Below are positions 50,046 to 60,900 of a stretch of 64,000 bases of DNA, piece after piece. Positions within the stretch are counted from its first letter, which is position 1, and every line of letters starts with the position of its first letter. The notes beneath the pieces were generated by a model, which saw nothing but the letters and a program-made list of their open reading frames with translations, did no database searches and was not told the origin of the DNA. The DNA comes from Rhabditoides inermis (lineage: Eukaryota; Nematoda; Chromadorea; Rhabditida; Rhabditidae): contig CAWZYM010000260.1 of assembly GCA_963966185.1 (NCBI GenBank), positions 211,001 through 275,000 of the forward strand, given 5' to 3'. A program made the position numbers and the translations under genes.

Positions 50046-52876
50046 TTACAAACGTGTGGGGTCTTGAATCCTCTTTTGGATGGTACTGAAGAAATGATCA
50101 ATTGCGACTCCAAATTCTTTCTTAGATAAACAGGTGACCACGCTTCTATCCAAATCATTCCAATACTGGACAGCTCTATATAATATAAAACTTTGGCCTA
50201 TCGTAGTGAGAGGTGAAGGGGCTGTGTTCTTGAGTTTCAACCCATGATTTCGCAATGTACTCATTCTAGAACCAACCGGGACTAGAGCGAATGGACATTC
50301 CGAGTTGAAATAACCATAAATGTATCTATGTACAAATCGAATATCACACTTAACCCGTCGTAACCAGAGAGTGTCTAAATTATATCGTTTTAGTCTGCTT
50401 TCGTAATCTAGTTTAGGGGCTATGTAACGGGTGAGCTTGCGCTGAACTGCTTCTAGATCATTTATATGGCCTTTGTTAATCAAACAAAGAACTTCTGAAC
50501 CATATTCTAGTGCCGGTCTTATTTTAGTTTTGTAGAAATTTAAGTAAAGTTGCTCATTTACATGGAAATTTGCTCTCAGTGCTCCAATTTTGGAAGAGGC
50601 TTTTTGGATAGCCTTCCGGATATGTTCTGATGGGTCGAGAGTAGATGTTAGAATAACACCCAAATCCTTCACAGAATCAGAGCACGAGAGAGTTACATCA
50701 CCACATTTATAAACCGACTTGATAGGTTTCTTTCCGAAATGAACAACTGTGCACTTGGCAGCAGATAGCGCTAGCTGTCGCTCAGATAGCCACGCATATA
50801 CTTCATTAAAATCGGATTCAAGACAATCATGGAAGTTCGGTCGATTCTGAGATATTGACAATTTCATATCATCAGCATACAGAAAATACCTACAGTGCTT
50901 CACCACTTCACCAATACCATTTACATAAATCAAGAATAGAAGGGGTCCTAGGACTGATCCTTGTGGTACTCCACTCAAAACATTCTCCCAGCTCGAGTAA
51001 CATTGTCCGATTTTGACTGACTGTGTCCTATCAGTTAAAAATAAAGAAAGCCAATTCAAGAGTTTACCATCAATGCCATAGGAACGGCACACTTCTAAAA
51101 CTCTCCTATGCACCACACTATCAAACGCTTTCTTTATATCTAAATATATAGTGTCTACACCACTATTGTTGCCCAAATGTTCTACTAAATAGCTTACATA
51201 ATCTACCATTTGAGTTATTGTTCCACGACCGTTTAAGAAACCATGTTGAAATTTACTTACTATATTATATTGCCAAAGATGGGAACGAATAGCGTAACAA
51301 ATGATCCTTTCAAACACTCGACTGATACAACACGTGAGAGTAATCGGGCGATAGTTCGTGAACCGAGTTTTGTCACCGGATTTATATACTGGTACCACAA
51401 TGCCTTTCCTCCAAATATTAGGAATCACACCACATTGATAGCATTCTTCGAATATAATTGATAGAGGTAAAGCGATGACAGTAGCCAGAGATTGTAACAC
51501 AAGTGACGGTATGTTATCAAGTCCACAAGATAGTTTTCTGTTCGTTCGTTTCAAATATTCATACACCACATGAGGACTAAAATCTATCTCTCCTATCGAC
51601 TTAACACCAGGGAAATCTTTTAGATTAAATGGTCTGTTATCATCTCTCGAAAACACCGATACAAAGAACTTATTGAAGTGTGAAGCACGTTCAGTATCTT
51701 CTGATATGATATTGTCATTACTATCTCGCATATCAGGAATAGGATCAGTAGGTGAAAGTTTAGACTTGATATAGTTCCAATAGCGAGCAGGAGAGCTGGA
51801 CTTGAGAATATGAGCTTCTCTTTCCTTGATACACGCGGATAGACTCACTCTATATTCCTTCAATAAACGTGTGTAGTTTGCTCGATCCTGCTCAAGTTTA
51901 GTGAACTTTTGTTTCGCATGCAGCCTCTTGACCCTCTTTTTCAATCGAGATAACCAATGTGGGAAACGTGGGGTATTGTCAGAGTGCACTGTGCGAGTAG
52001 GTATACGAAACTGTAGCGCATCTTCCAACACATGGCAGAAAGCAGAATATTTAGAATCGATGTCAGCGCAGTCTCTGAATACTTGCTGCCAGTCCACCAA
52101 CGCTAAATCACAGTTTACTGCGCCATAGTCGCCGTTCCTGTAGTCAAGTGATGGCTGAGTAGTGATCTGGGAAGGCTTAGTGAATCCAAGAGTGAGGTCG
52201 GCTTCTATAGAGTCATGATCACTGTACCCTGTAGACGTATGCACGTTACACACCAACGACTTATCAGAACTCAAGATTAGGTCTAAGATGTTGTTACCAC
52301 GAGTTGGTTCAGAGACCAGCTGATAGAGACCCTGATTAATACACCAATTCAAAAACAACTGGGAGATAGAGTCACTCGCGCTATGACATAACCAAGAATT
52401 GTCAGGATAGTTGAAATCACCTAATATGAGAAGAGAAGGCACTCTGCCAAGGGTTTCTATAAAATCTGAGAACTGGGTAATGAAATTTGCATCTCGCCCT
52501 GGTGGTCTATATACACCACTACAAACTCCATACCATTAGCACACACTCGGACCGCAATTGAATCAAAGGAAGTGGAGGTGTGTTTTGTGATCACAGACGA
52601 GCGCGCCGTTTCCGGTATGCAAATCAAAACACCACCACCTCTCTTATGCACACGTGAAACGGAATAACTACAGAAACCAGGGAATTTTGGGACATTACAA
52701 GAAGGAGAAAGCCAAGTTTCAGTTAAAACAGCTATACATGATGGAGAGTTACAAAGAAAATGAGAAATACACAATTGATCGTTATAACTTTTTAGAGATC
52801 GAACATTAGCTAATAATAGTCTGTAGTGAATACTCCGAGGACGGCTAGACATGACTAGGCGATCCCGCAGAATCAA
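50046..52876 (-). pseudogene. LINE ORF2: endonuclease and reverse transcriptase, one frameshift
   Basis: The first part (52876-52457) carries the start of the apurinic-type endonuclease domain: LLLANVRSLKSY, AVLTETWLSPS, and VVVY just before the break. The second part (to 50046) continues with LLILGDFNYPDNSWL and YSDHDSIEADL. The RT motifs follow: NYRPITLTCCISRVFERII, DTIYLDIKKAFDSVVHR, GVPQGSVLGPLLFLIYVNG and the catalytic YADDMKLS. A C-terminal domain ends WNDLDRSVVTC...F. The two parts are in different frames, joined at a TATATA run near 52507-52513, where 2 extra bases would explain the shift. Without it the protein would be near 940 residues. It would have nicked target DNA and reverse-transcribed the element RNA. 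Confidence 0.88.
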
Positions 52877-53690
52877 CGCCTACCACCCCACCCACCTCCG
52901 AAGTCCTCGTCCCAGCACCCGCGGACGCACTGCTTGCCCCGCCCGGTCCAGTCACACGACGACGGTAGAGCAGCTCGATCGACATATTGCGAATACAATA
53001 CCTAGGATGGAAGAGAGATGAGTTGACAGACTGGACATAACCCCTAAGCTGCTTCTCCCTCTTACGTTCCTCATAGGTCAGGTCGTCGCGAGCGAACCGT
53101 CCCGCGTTCCTTCCGATGGCAGTCTTCACCGCGAGACGATGGTCGTTGTCCCGCAGCTCGATCTTGACAGGTCTCCAGCCAGCTCCCTTCCTCTCCTTCG
53201 GATGACGATACGCTTTGACGATCAGATCCTCCGGAAGTCCGTTCTCTAGCATAATCTCCTTGAACTTGACGGTCAGTTCCTCGTCGGTCTCTCCTTTCTC
53301 CTCTCGCCCGATCAGAACAATGCGCGCGTCCTTGTTGTCTTCCCGACGCTCCCTCTCCCTCTCACCAGAACGACAGTACTCCTCGTATTCCGGGTTACGG
53401 GGCGCCCTTGCGATGATGTGCTCCAACTTGTAGGGGTCAAATGGTATCTTCTTCTCGGCGATCATGACAGTGGGCTCAGCCTTCCTCTCCGCCGACTCCT
53501 CCTTTGACTTCTTCAGATCCGCCATCTCCGACGTCAGCCTCTCCATAGTGGAGGAGAGATTCATGACCGTCACCTTGCACTGGTTCAGCTCCATACACTT
53601 GCCCTCGTACTTCTCCTGCAGCAGCTTGTACTTCTTCAGCAGCTCCTTATAGTTCCGCTTAGCATCTGGATCCGGAGACGTTTCCGCCAT
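52845..53690 (-). CDS. LINE ORF1, coiled-coil RNA-binding protein
   Basis: 281 residues, intact. The N-terminal third is a predicted coiled coil (KYKLLQEKYEGKCMELNQ to SEMADLKKSKEESAERK). The middle has an L1-ORF1-like RRM core (DARIVLIGREEKGETDEEL, GLPEDLIVKAYRHP, RPVKIELRDNDHR), then a basic region (DLTYEERKREKQLRGYV). A Gly/Ser tail overlaps the start of ORF2. It probably coats the element RNA as a trimeric chaperone. I assign it as the ORF1 of the LINE by position and spacing. Confidence 0.8.
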   Translation of the reverse strand: MAETSPDPDAKRNYKELLKKYKLLQEKYEGKCMELNQCKVTVMNLSSTMERLTSEMADLKKSKEESAERKAEPTVMIAEKKIPFDPYKLEHIIARAPRNPEYEEYCRSGERERERREDNKDARIVLIGREEKGETDEELTVKFKEIMLENGLPEDLIVKAYRHPKERKGAGWRPVKIELRDNDHRLAVKTAIGRNAGRFARDDLTYEERKREKQLRGYVQSVNSSLFHPRYCIRNMSIELLYRRRVTGPGGASSASAGAGTRTSEVGGVVGVDSAGSPSHV

Positions 53691-54086
53691 GATGACAAAA
53701 GGCGGACAGCGAAATAAATAACACCCGACCGCACAGCGCGAGACAAAAACGGGGAATCACATGCCACATATTGTTTCTGTGAAGACAAGAAAAAAGAAAA
53801 GTACAACTAGAATGACTGACTGGAAATTAGACACTACTTAAACAAAAACTTGTTAACTTCATAACTCCGTGAGTGGCGAAAGCAGTTCAAACCAACGCGT
53901 TCTCTATCACAACACTTCTAATTTGAAAACACAAGTTTCGTGCTTTCGCAGGTGGAATGTTCGACTAGATGTGGCTGAAAGCGACTAACTCGAAAGTATT
54001 CACTGAAGTAGAACTGTTCTGCTTTTTCGCTCACCCGCAGACTCGCTGGTTCGTATCTTGTGTGTGCACAGCAACACAGCACAGCC

Positions 54087-54260
54087 ATGCTGCGAGTGGC
54101 GTACAGCAACGTGACGCTGTGCACCAACCACTTCACCATCGCGCACATGCACCGCCTGCCGTTCGTCACCCTACCCCTCCACTTCTACGCCTGGTTCGTC
54201 GTCCTCCGCCGCTCGCCGCCCACCATGAAGCACTTCCGCCGCCATCTCATCAACCATCAG
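54087..54260 (+). pseudogene. Orphan first exon of a nematode chemoreceptor (srh/str-like)
   Basis: 58 residues ending at a GTGCG donor. The sequence HRLPFVTLPLHFYAWFVVLR followed by SPPTMKHFRRHLINHQ matches the TM1-to-loop pattern of str-superfamily receptors (P-H-x-A/G, then hydrophobic, then P-xxMKxxxxxLxNxH). I find no further receptor exons in the 2 kb downstream, which is repeats and a polypyrimidine block, so this is probably a broken gene. A distant or rearranged continuation cannot be excluded. The LINE sits 300 bp upstream. Confidence 0.55.
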
Positions 54261-54351
54261 GTGCGTTCGCCACGAGCGCACAAAGGGGCCGTCAGTCTCT
54301 TTAGAAACATAATCGAAGTGTTTCAAAGGGATAGCAACTCTGGTAATTAAT

Positions 54352-54575
54352 GACGCAGTGTTAACGCAAATTTTGAACTACACACCGTTTACGCAATTTT
54401 GACGCACCCCATTTTGCGTTAGAATGCGAGAAAATGCGTTAGGAATGCGAGTGATTGTGTCAACGCAAATTTCAAACAACGCATTTTTCACGCAACTATC
54501 ACGCACCCCGTGTTGCGTTGGAGTGCGAGAAAGTGCGTTACCAATGCGAGCGATTGTGTCAACGGAAATAGGAGA
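54352..54575. repeat. Two-copy tandem repeat of about 108 bp
   Basis: Two adjacent copies share AACGCAAATTT, ACGCAATT/ACGCAACT, GACGCACCCC/CACGCACCCC, TTGCGTT, AATGCGAG and GATTGTGTCAACG. Related ACGC-rich words recur near 57610-57790. Confidence 0.65.
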
Positions 54576-54774
54576 TTTAAAATTATAATTCAAACGACAC
54601 ATTTTGTCGTATTTTTAACCGCTATCAGTTATAAATCAAAAAAGTTTTTATAAAAAGGTCAAAAAAATCGAAAAAAGTTATACCAAAAGAATTTTTGATC
54701 ATCTCGCATGTTCATGGGAAAAGAATTGCGCAATGAAATAAACAGCTGATGCCTCACAAAACTACGCCTACAAA

Positions 54775-55815
54775 AGTTATCTCTCCCTCTCTCTCCCCTC
54801 TCTGCCCCCTTCTTCCCCTCTCTCCCCCCTCTCTCCCCCCTCTCCCTCATTCTCTCTCCCCCTCTCCCCCATTCTCTCTCTCCCTCTCTATCTCCCCCTC
54901 TCTCTCCCCTCCCTCTCTCCTATCTCTCTCTTTTTCTCTCTCCCCATCTCTCCCCCTCTCTCCCCTCCCTCTCTCTCCCCTCTCTCTCCCCTCTCCCCCC
55001 TCTCTCCCCCCTCTCCCTCATTATCTCTCCCCCTCTCCCCCATTCTCTCTCTCCCTCTCTATCTCCCCCTCTCTCTCCCCTCCCTCTCTCCTATCTCTCT
55101 CTTTTTCTCTCTCCCCATCTCTCCCCCTCTCTCCCCTCCCTCTCTCTCCCCCTCTCTCTCCCCCTCTCTCGCCCCTCTCTCTCACTCCTTCCTCTTTCTC
55201 CCCCTCTCTCTCCCTTCTCTGCCCCCCTTTTCCCCTCTCTCCCCTCTCTCCCCCCTCTCCCTCATTCTCTCTCCCCCTCCCCCCCATTCTCTCTCCCCCC
55301 TCTCTCCCCCCTCTCTCTCCCCTCCCTCTCTCCTATCTCTCTTTTTCTCTCTCGATATCTCTCTCCCTCTCTCTCCCCCCTCTCTCCCCTCCCTCTCTCT
55401 CTCCCCTCTTCCCCTCCCTCTCTCTCTCCTTCCTCTCTCTCCCCCTCTCTCTCCCCTCTCTCCCCCGTATCTCTCCCTCTTTCTCTCTTTCTCTCTCCCC
55501 ATCTTTTCTCCTCGCTCTCCCCCTCTCTCTCCTCCCTCTCTCTCCCCTCTCTCCCCCGTATCTCTCCCTCTTTCTCTCTTTCTCTCTCCCCATCTTTTCT
55601 CCTCGCTCTCCCCCTCTCTCTCCTCCCTCTCTCTCCCCCTCTTCCCCCCTCTCCCCCCTCTCTCTCCCCTTCCTCTCTCTCGCCCCCCTCTCCCCCCTCT
55701 CTCTCCCCCTTTCTCTCTTTTTCTCTCTCCCCATCTCTCCCCCTCTCTCTCTCCTCCCCCTCTCTCCCTCTTTCTCTCCCCTCCTCCCTCCCCCCTCTCT
55801 CTCCCCCTCTCTCTC
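54775..55815. repeat. 1-kb polypyrimidine block with higher-order repeats
   Basis: About 1040 bp of nearly pure C and T on the plus strand. It is not random. A stretch of about 140 bp starting near 54843 recurs near 55015 (period about 172 bp), and another of about 85 bp recurs in tandem from about 55446. The long Ser/Leu/Pro frame over it is an artefact. Such a tract can form triplex DNA. Confidence 0.9.
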
Positions 55816-56255
55816 CCTTTTGCGTGTTTTTGTTAATTGTTTGAAACGTAAACTCCGGACCATATCGTGTTCAATTCATTTTGCCGCTTAAACAAAATGT
55901 ACGATCGTCTAAAATGTACTCAAATGTAATCTAAAATGTAAAATGTACGAAACACTGCGGTCTATTCACGACGTTGCGAAAAAAAATACAATACGCACAT
56001 TTTATTACGGTTACCGACTGTTCGTCAACACTCTGCGTAGCAGAAAAAAAAACTCATTCACAGCGCCGCCCGCCCGAAGTTCCGCTCATCTCACTGTTTT
56101 GTTAGTATTTTACTTTGTTGTATTTTACTTTGTTTGTGTGGAATTTTCGTTGGCACGTGCATCACTTCGTATCGCGTTTTTATGCGAACACTTTCTCCGT
56201 TGCAGGTTGCCGTGCGCGAATCAACTGACTGAATTTTCTTGAATACAGCGTAGCG

Positions 56256-57209
56256 ATGAGGTGAGTACAAGTTTTTTCATTGTTGTACATGCTTGGAAAC
56301 GTATATCACTGTATTTAAATGTAAATGATGTCATTCAGTTCGATTCTGTCTCGAGGACAACGATATGGGCGTCGCTAGTCGTGTTTTCCTCGTGAAGGTA
56401 CGCTTCTTTGTGTACATTTAGGATATTTCGTGTACCATTATCGTTATTAAATAATTGTTTATCGCGAATACACTCAGGTGCCGACTCTGAACGTGCGTTG
56501 TCGGCAGGAGGCGACTCGGACTGTCACACCCGGCAATCCCGATGCCGGCCGCCGGCATTCACCTGCAGCTACGCGCCGGACACATGTACGACGACTACTC
56601 GCAGGTACGACTACTACACTGCAGCCAGTGCTGTGTTTCTCTTCCCGTCTGCACATCGCTCATGTTTTATTATGTGTGTCCTGGAAATTTTCAAACTGAT
56701 TCGCCTGCAAGATGTCGTTGTACAAAATGTTTTTTTTAATGTGAGACAAGTTCTACATTTACAGACCCGTCCCTACCGGCAAGGACTCCTGCAAGGAGCT
56801 CCTCTCTCTTCGAGGCCATCGGCGCAACAAGTACTGGATTATCGTCGCGTCTGCCGGACAGCCTAAGGTATTTTATTTGTACTTGTGCAAACCGTCACTC
56901 ATCGACCCGTTCCGCGGAACTATGTGTTTTTATGGTTATGTGTTAGGTGCTGGCGGAGTTGGCGCGTCGTCGCTGCGGGCGCGTGCTGCCGATGGACGAC
57001 CACCGGGTCAAGTGAAGCCGTGTTTCCTCAACCAGTTCATCTGCCTCTTCGGAGAGGACGTCATAGAAAAGTGAGAACGCTTAGTAGTGCTACTATTAGT
57101 TCGTGATTTTCTTGGATCCCGATGATTCCCCGTACTATTTAGGCGCGAGCTTCCGTTGCTGTCGACAATGAGCGAAGACGAGGAGGCACAAGTGCTGGAG
57201 GAAGAGTAA
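56256..57209 (+). CDS. Unrecognised small gene, about 5-6 exons
   Basis: Exon chain supported by splice sites and phase: 56256-56260 (ATGAG then GTGAG), 56339-56370 (weak GTCGCT donor), 56478-56604, 56765-56867, 56947 onward. The clearest coding part reads PVPTGKDSCKELLSLRGHRR, NKYWIIVASAGQPK, VLAELARRRCGRVLPMDDHR. In this phase a stop follows at 57015. Downstream FICLFGEDVIEK and the exon 57143-57209 (RELPLLSTMSEDEEAQVLEEE, stop) are in phase with each other. They join only if a 29-nt intron starting at GTCAAG near 57007 is removed, or if there is a one-base indel. I do not recognise the family. The acidic C-terminus looks real. A (GA) microsatellite and an AATAAA at 57459 follow. Confidence 0.4.
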
Positions 57210-57223
57210 GAACACTGGTGGGT

Positions 57224-57224
<1 letters not shown>

Positions 57225-57300
<76 letters not shown>
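57225..57300. repeat. (GA)n microsatellite
   Basis: About 74 bp of pure (GA), starting just after the presumed stop of the gene to its left. Confidence 0.95.
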
Positions 57301-57301
<1 letters not shown>

Positions 57302-57941
57302 GAGTGTATGGATAAGAGGGTCCTGTGATGGGTGTTGCAAATCAGCAGGAGCGCTACTCGACGGCGTGACACCATCGCCTCTTTCAAGCAGGATTATGCG
57401 TTATTGATTAGCGATTCTGCGTTATTGATTTTGCTTGTATCGATTGAATTTGTTATTCAATAAAATTCAATTTAAAGTTGTGTTTGTTTTGTTTATTGGA
57501 GATTTTAATTGTATTGTAATATCTACAAAATGGATTCTTTAAATTTGCATAACGTTTAAAGTTGTTTCTGGAACAACGCAATTTCTCGCTATATTCAATG
57601 CGTCAACGCGTTTACTACTCAGGTAATTTCTCACGCTGTGTGCACAAAAACAGCCAGTGGTACGTATGTGATGTGTGCGTGAGGTGGGCCCACGCATAAT
57701 GAACGCGCGTGAAGCATGTGCGCGGGATGGACTGTGCTTTTCAGGGCTCACGCAAATCTGACATGCGTCAAGATAAAATGTGACGCAAAACAAAGGACGT
57801 TCTTTTTATGATAGATAAAAATGTTCGTACTAAGAGCTGCGTAAAATCCTACAATTTAAATTGTCTTTTTTGTTTGTTTTTGTTTTTTTGTTATTGTCTG
57901 TGTGTATGTAGTAATATAACTATATGTATAGCTACATAGAT

Positions 57942-60900
57942 ATGGCTAGGCGAGGTGATGTTGGGCGTTTATTGGGCCGTAATCGGCGTGTTGCTCAAGG
58001 CGCTAACCTCCAAGCAGGAGTTGTTGGGTAGGTCACATATCCAATTAGGTTCTTGACAAACATTGCCTCAGAGCTCCGCCCGCAATCCCCATCGGAGGAG
58101 TGGTGCAGGGAGCGGCCGGAGGAGCCAATCAGGCTGGGTGAGTATTTATGCAAATTATATTGTTTTGTATGTGTCACGTCTTTCGTCTCAGAGCTCCGCC
58201 CGCAATCCCCATCGGAGGAGTGGTGCAGGGAGCTGCCGGAGGAGCCAATCAGGCTGGGTGAGTATTTATGCAAATTATATTGTTTTGTATGTGTCACGTC
58301 TTTCGTCTCAGAGCTCCGCCCGCAGTCCCCATCGGAGGAGTGGTGCAGGGAGCTGCCGGAGGAGCCAATCAGGCTGGGTGAGTATTTATGCAAATTATAT
58401 TGTTTTGTATGTGTCACGTCTTTCGTCTCAGAGCTCCGCCCGCAATCGCCATCGGAGGAGTGGTGCAGGGAGCTGCCAGAGGAGCCAATCAGGCTGGGTG
58501 AGTATTTATGCAAATTATATTGTTTTGTATGTGTCACGTCTTTCGTCTCAGAGCTCCGCCCGCAATCCCCATCGGAGGAGTGGTGCAGGGAGCTGCCGGA
58601 GGAGCCAATCAGGCTGGGTGAGTATTTATGCAAATTATATTGTTTTGTATGTGTCACGTCTTTCGTCTCAGAGCTCCGCCCGCAATCCCCATCGGAGGAG
58701 TGGTGCAGGGAGCTGCCAGAGGAGCCAATCAGGCTGGGTGAGTATTTATGCAAATTATATTGACTGTTACCATTTCAGGGTATTGACTATTTTATCGATC
58801 GTTCCTTCCGATGTGCTGAAGCTTTTATGCAAACACATCCAGGAAGGTACAACTCGAGAGGAGTTAATGCGTGAGTATGCGTTGTACCACAACATTTCTC
58901 GGTCGGGCCTGAGGTGAGTGCGAATACTTTCTGGATGAATCTGATGGTTCATTTCAGGTTTTCTGCACGAGAGGAACTTGACTTTTTATACGATCTCAAG
59001 TCGAAGGCAGATGTTCGCGTACAGTATTATTGTGCACTATGTATTACTGAACTCAACAATAGCATTTCCAACTGTCCCCTATCCACATGCAACAATCACA
59101 GGTGGTGTCATTGAGAAACTTGTTGCGCGGGCCCGACTTCAAAAAAGTATCCTTTCCAGTGGAGTCGTTCGTCAAGTGAAAGGTAGCGCGCCAGTCGAGG
59201 TCGTTTCGGGTTGTATACGAGATCAGCTGGTTCGAGTGATCCAATCAAACCTGGAGGTTGGTGGCCTGTCTTGTTCAAAACAAATAATTTCTGATTAGGA
59301 CATTCTCGCTGTTCACGGAAGAGTTCATCAAGCAGTACAAGGCGGTCCAGATATTCTGAGTAGAGAAGATGTGCGCTTCTTCGAAAGATTTCGAGAGAGT
59401 TAGTAGTCACTGCTGTGTTTAAACTACTGTTTTTTTTAGAAATGGAGAATGAGATATCGTTCAATGCTGGGCAAATCACTGTTCAGCTAGACATCAATAT
59501 TGACGGGGTGCGATTCCGAGGGTTGCAGAAGTCAGTGAGCAAAATCTCATTCATGTATGATATGTTTTTTTTAGAAATCGACAAGTTTATCCAGTCTATG
59601 TAACCATTCGCGACATTCAACCTGGAAAACGATTCAAGGATAGAAACGTTATTCTGCCGGCCACTGTGACATCCGCCGATGAACCTGACTCGCGTGTATG
59701 GTATATATGGTTATATAAGATCATTTACTCATCCTATTTCAGGTCGCACGCCTTGTCTGCACTGTTCGCTTTGGTTGATTCCACAAATCACGTCCCCCTT
59801 CGAATCACTCTCGTGTCGGGTCAACCTCTCGACGTGACACTCGTCGTCACTTCATCTACACTCGATCTGAAGGTGTGTAATGAGCAATAATGTTTCTGAA
59901 TCAGTTTTCGCTTACAGGAAGTTTGGAATCAGTTCCGGATGCCAGCGAATGGCTACCACTGCTGTCCCTACTGCACGCAGAAAGGAGAGATTCCAGTCGG
60001 CGGCAAGAAAGTAAAGTACACCGACGTTGATTGCCCGAGGCGAGAGGTAGGGTAATTACAAGTAATTCGTTAATTGTTCATTGATCAGATCGGATCACCC
60101 TACTGCCCCCGAGATGCAGCAGCACGTGCCACTCCACACCGTCCCATCTACGGAATCGAAGGCGAGATATTTTCAAAAGTGAAATCACTCTGTTGTGACA
60201 GGTCCTTCCTTCCTGGGAGCGCACCTGGATGTGGTGGATGTTTCTGGTGATGCTCTTCACGTTGTGGACCACGGTGTTCTGCGCGACTTTCTCACAGGTT
60301 TTATTGTGTTTCACTTTATCTCACCTTCACTTTCAAATTTTTGAAGCGTTCGGTAATGGATGGAGGTGTGCAGATCTTCTGTGTTCGGACAGCTTTCAAG
60401 ACTGTCTTCGCAAGACTATCAAGGAGCTGCGTCGTGTAGGTGATGGACGTCCGATCCCGGAGGACCCTTTCTCACCTGGTACACTGACAGGGCATGAAAC
60501 GCGTGAGGTTTGCGTTACTGAAAATATTGTTAAACATGTCTCATTGTTGTAGTCGGCTCTTCTTGTCATTTTTTTGGGCGTGGTTGAGAGGGAATGGTCT
60601 GCCGATTTATGCATCAACTTCCTTGCAATGGCACTGTGTCTTCGAGAGCTGCACACCTTCCAGCTGGATGCTGAGGTAGAAAATTGTTTGGTAATATGTT
60701 CTTACCGCACTATATTTTGAAGACGTGCGACGATGTTTCTCGAATAATGAAGCGACTGCATTCTACGATTCTACATCTAACTTCTCCTGCCTTTGCAACC
60801 ATCAAGTTTCACGTAAGTAAATGTTTTGATCGTATAAGGGTATAAGTGTATCTTTTAGATTCTATTTGAACACTACGGCCAGGATCTGCTTGAAAAGGGC

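Larger units (their letters stand above)
49748..53770 (-). mobile_element. Nearly complete CR1-like non-LTR retrotransposon
   Basis: A LINE running right to left with ORF1 (53690-52845), an overlapping endonuclease/RT ORF2 (52876-50046), a 300-bp 3' region and an (ATT)n-like tail at about 49748-49770. ORF1 and ORF2 overlap by 32 nt in different frames. Only one frame break was found, in ORF2 near 52510, so the insertion is young. The extreme 5' end and target duplication are not resolved. Confidence 0.85.

Noticed and set aside
54749..55891. A 380-codon Ser/Leu/Pro-rich open frame and overlapping Arg/Glu-rich frames on the other strand
   Set aside because: They are translations of a polypyrimidine repeat; no start context, splice sites or homology.
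57995..58763. Long open frames of about 240-280 codons through the 120-bp array on both strands
   Set aside because: The 120-bp period keeps any frame open. Splice sites and the phase of the downstream exon support a 66-nt exon with a different reading frame.
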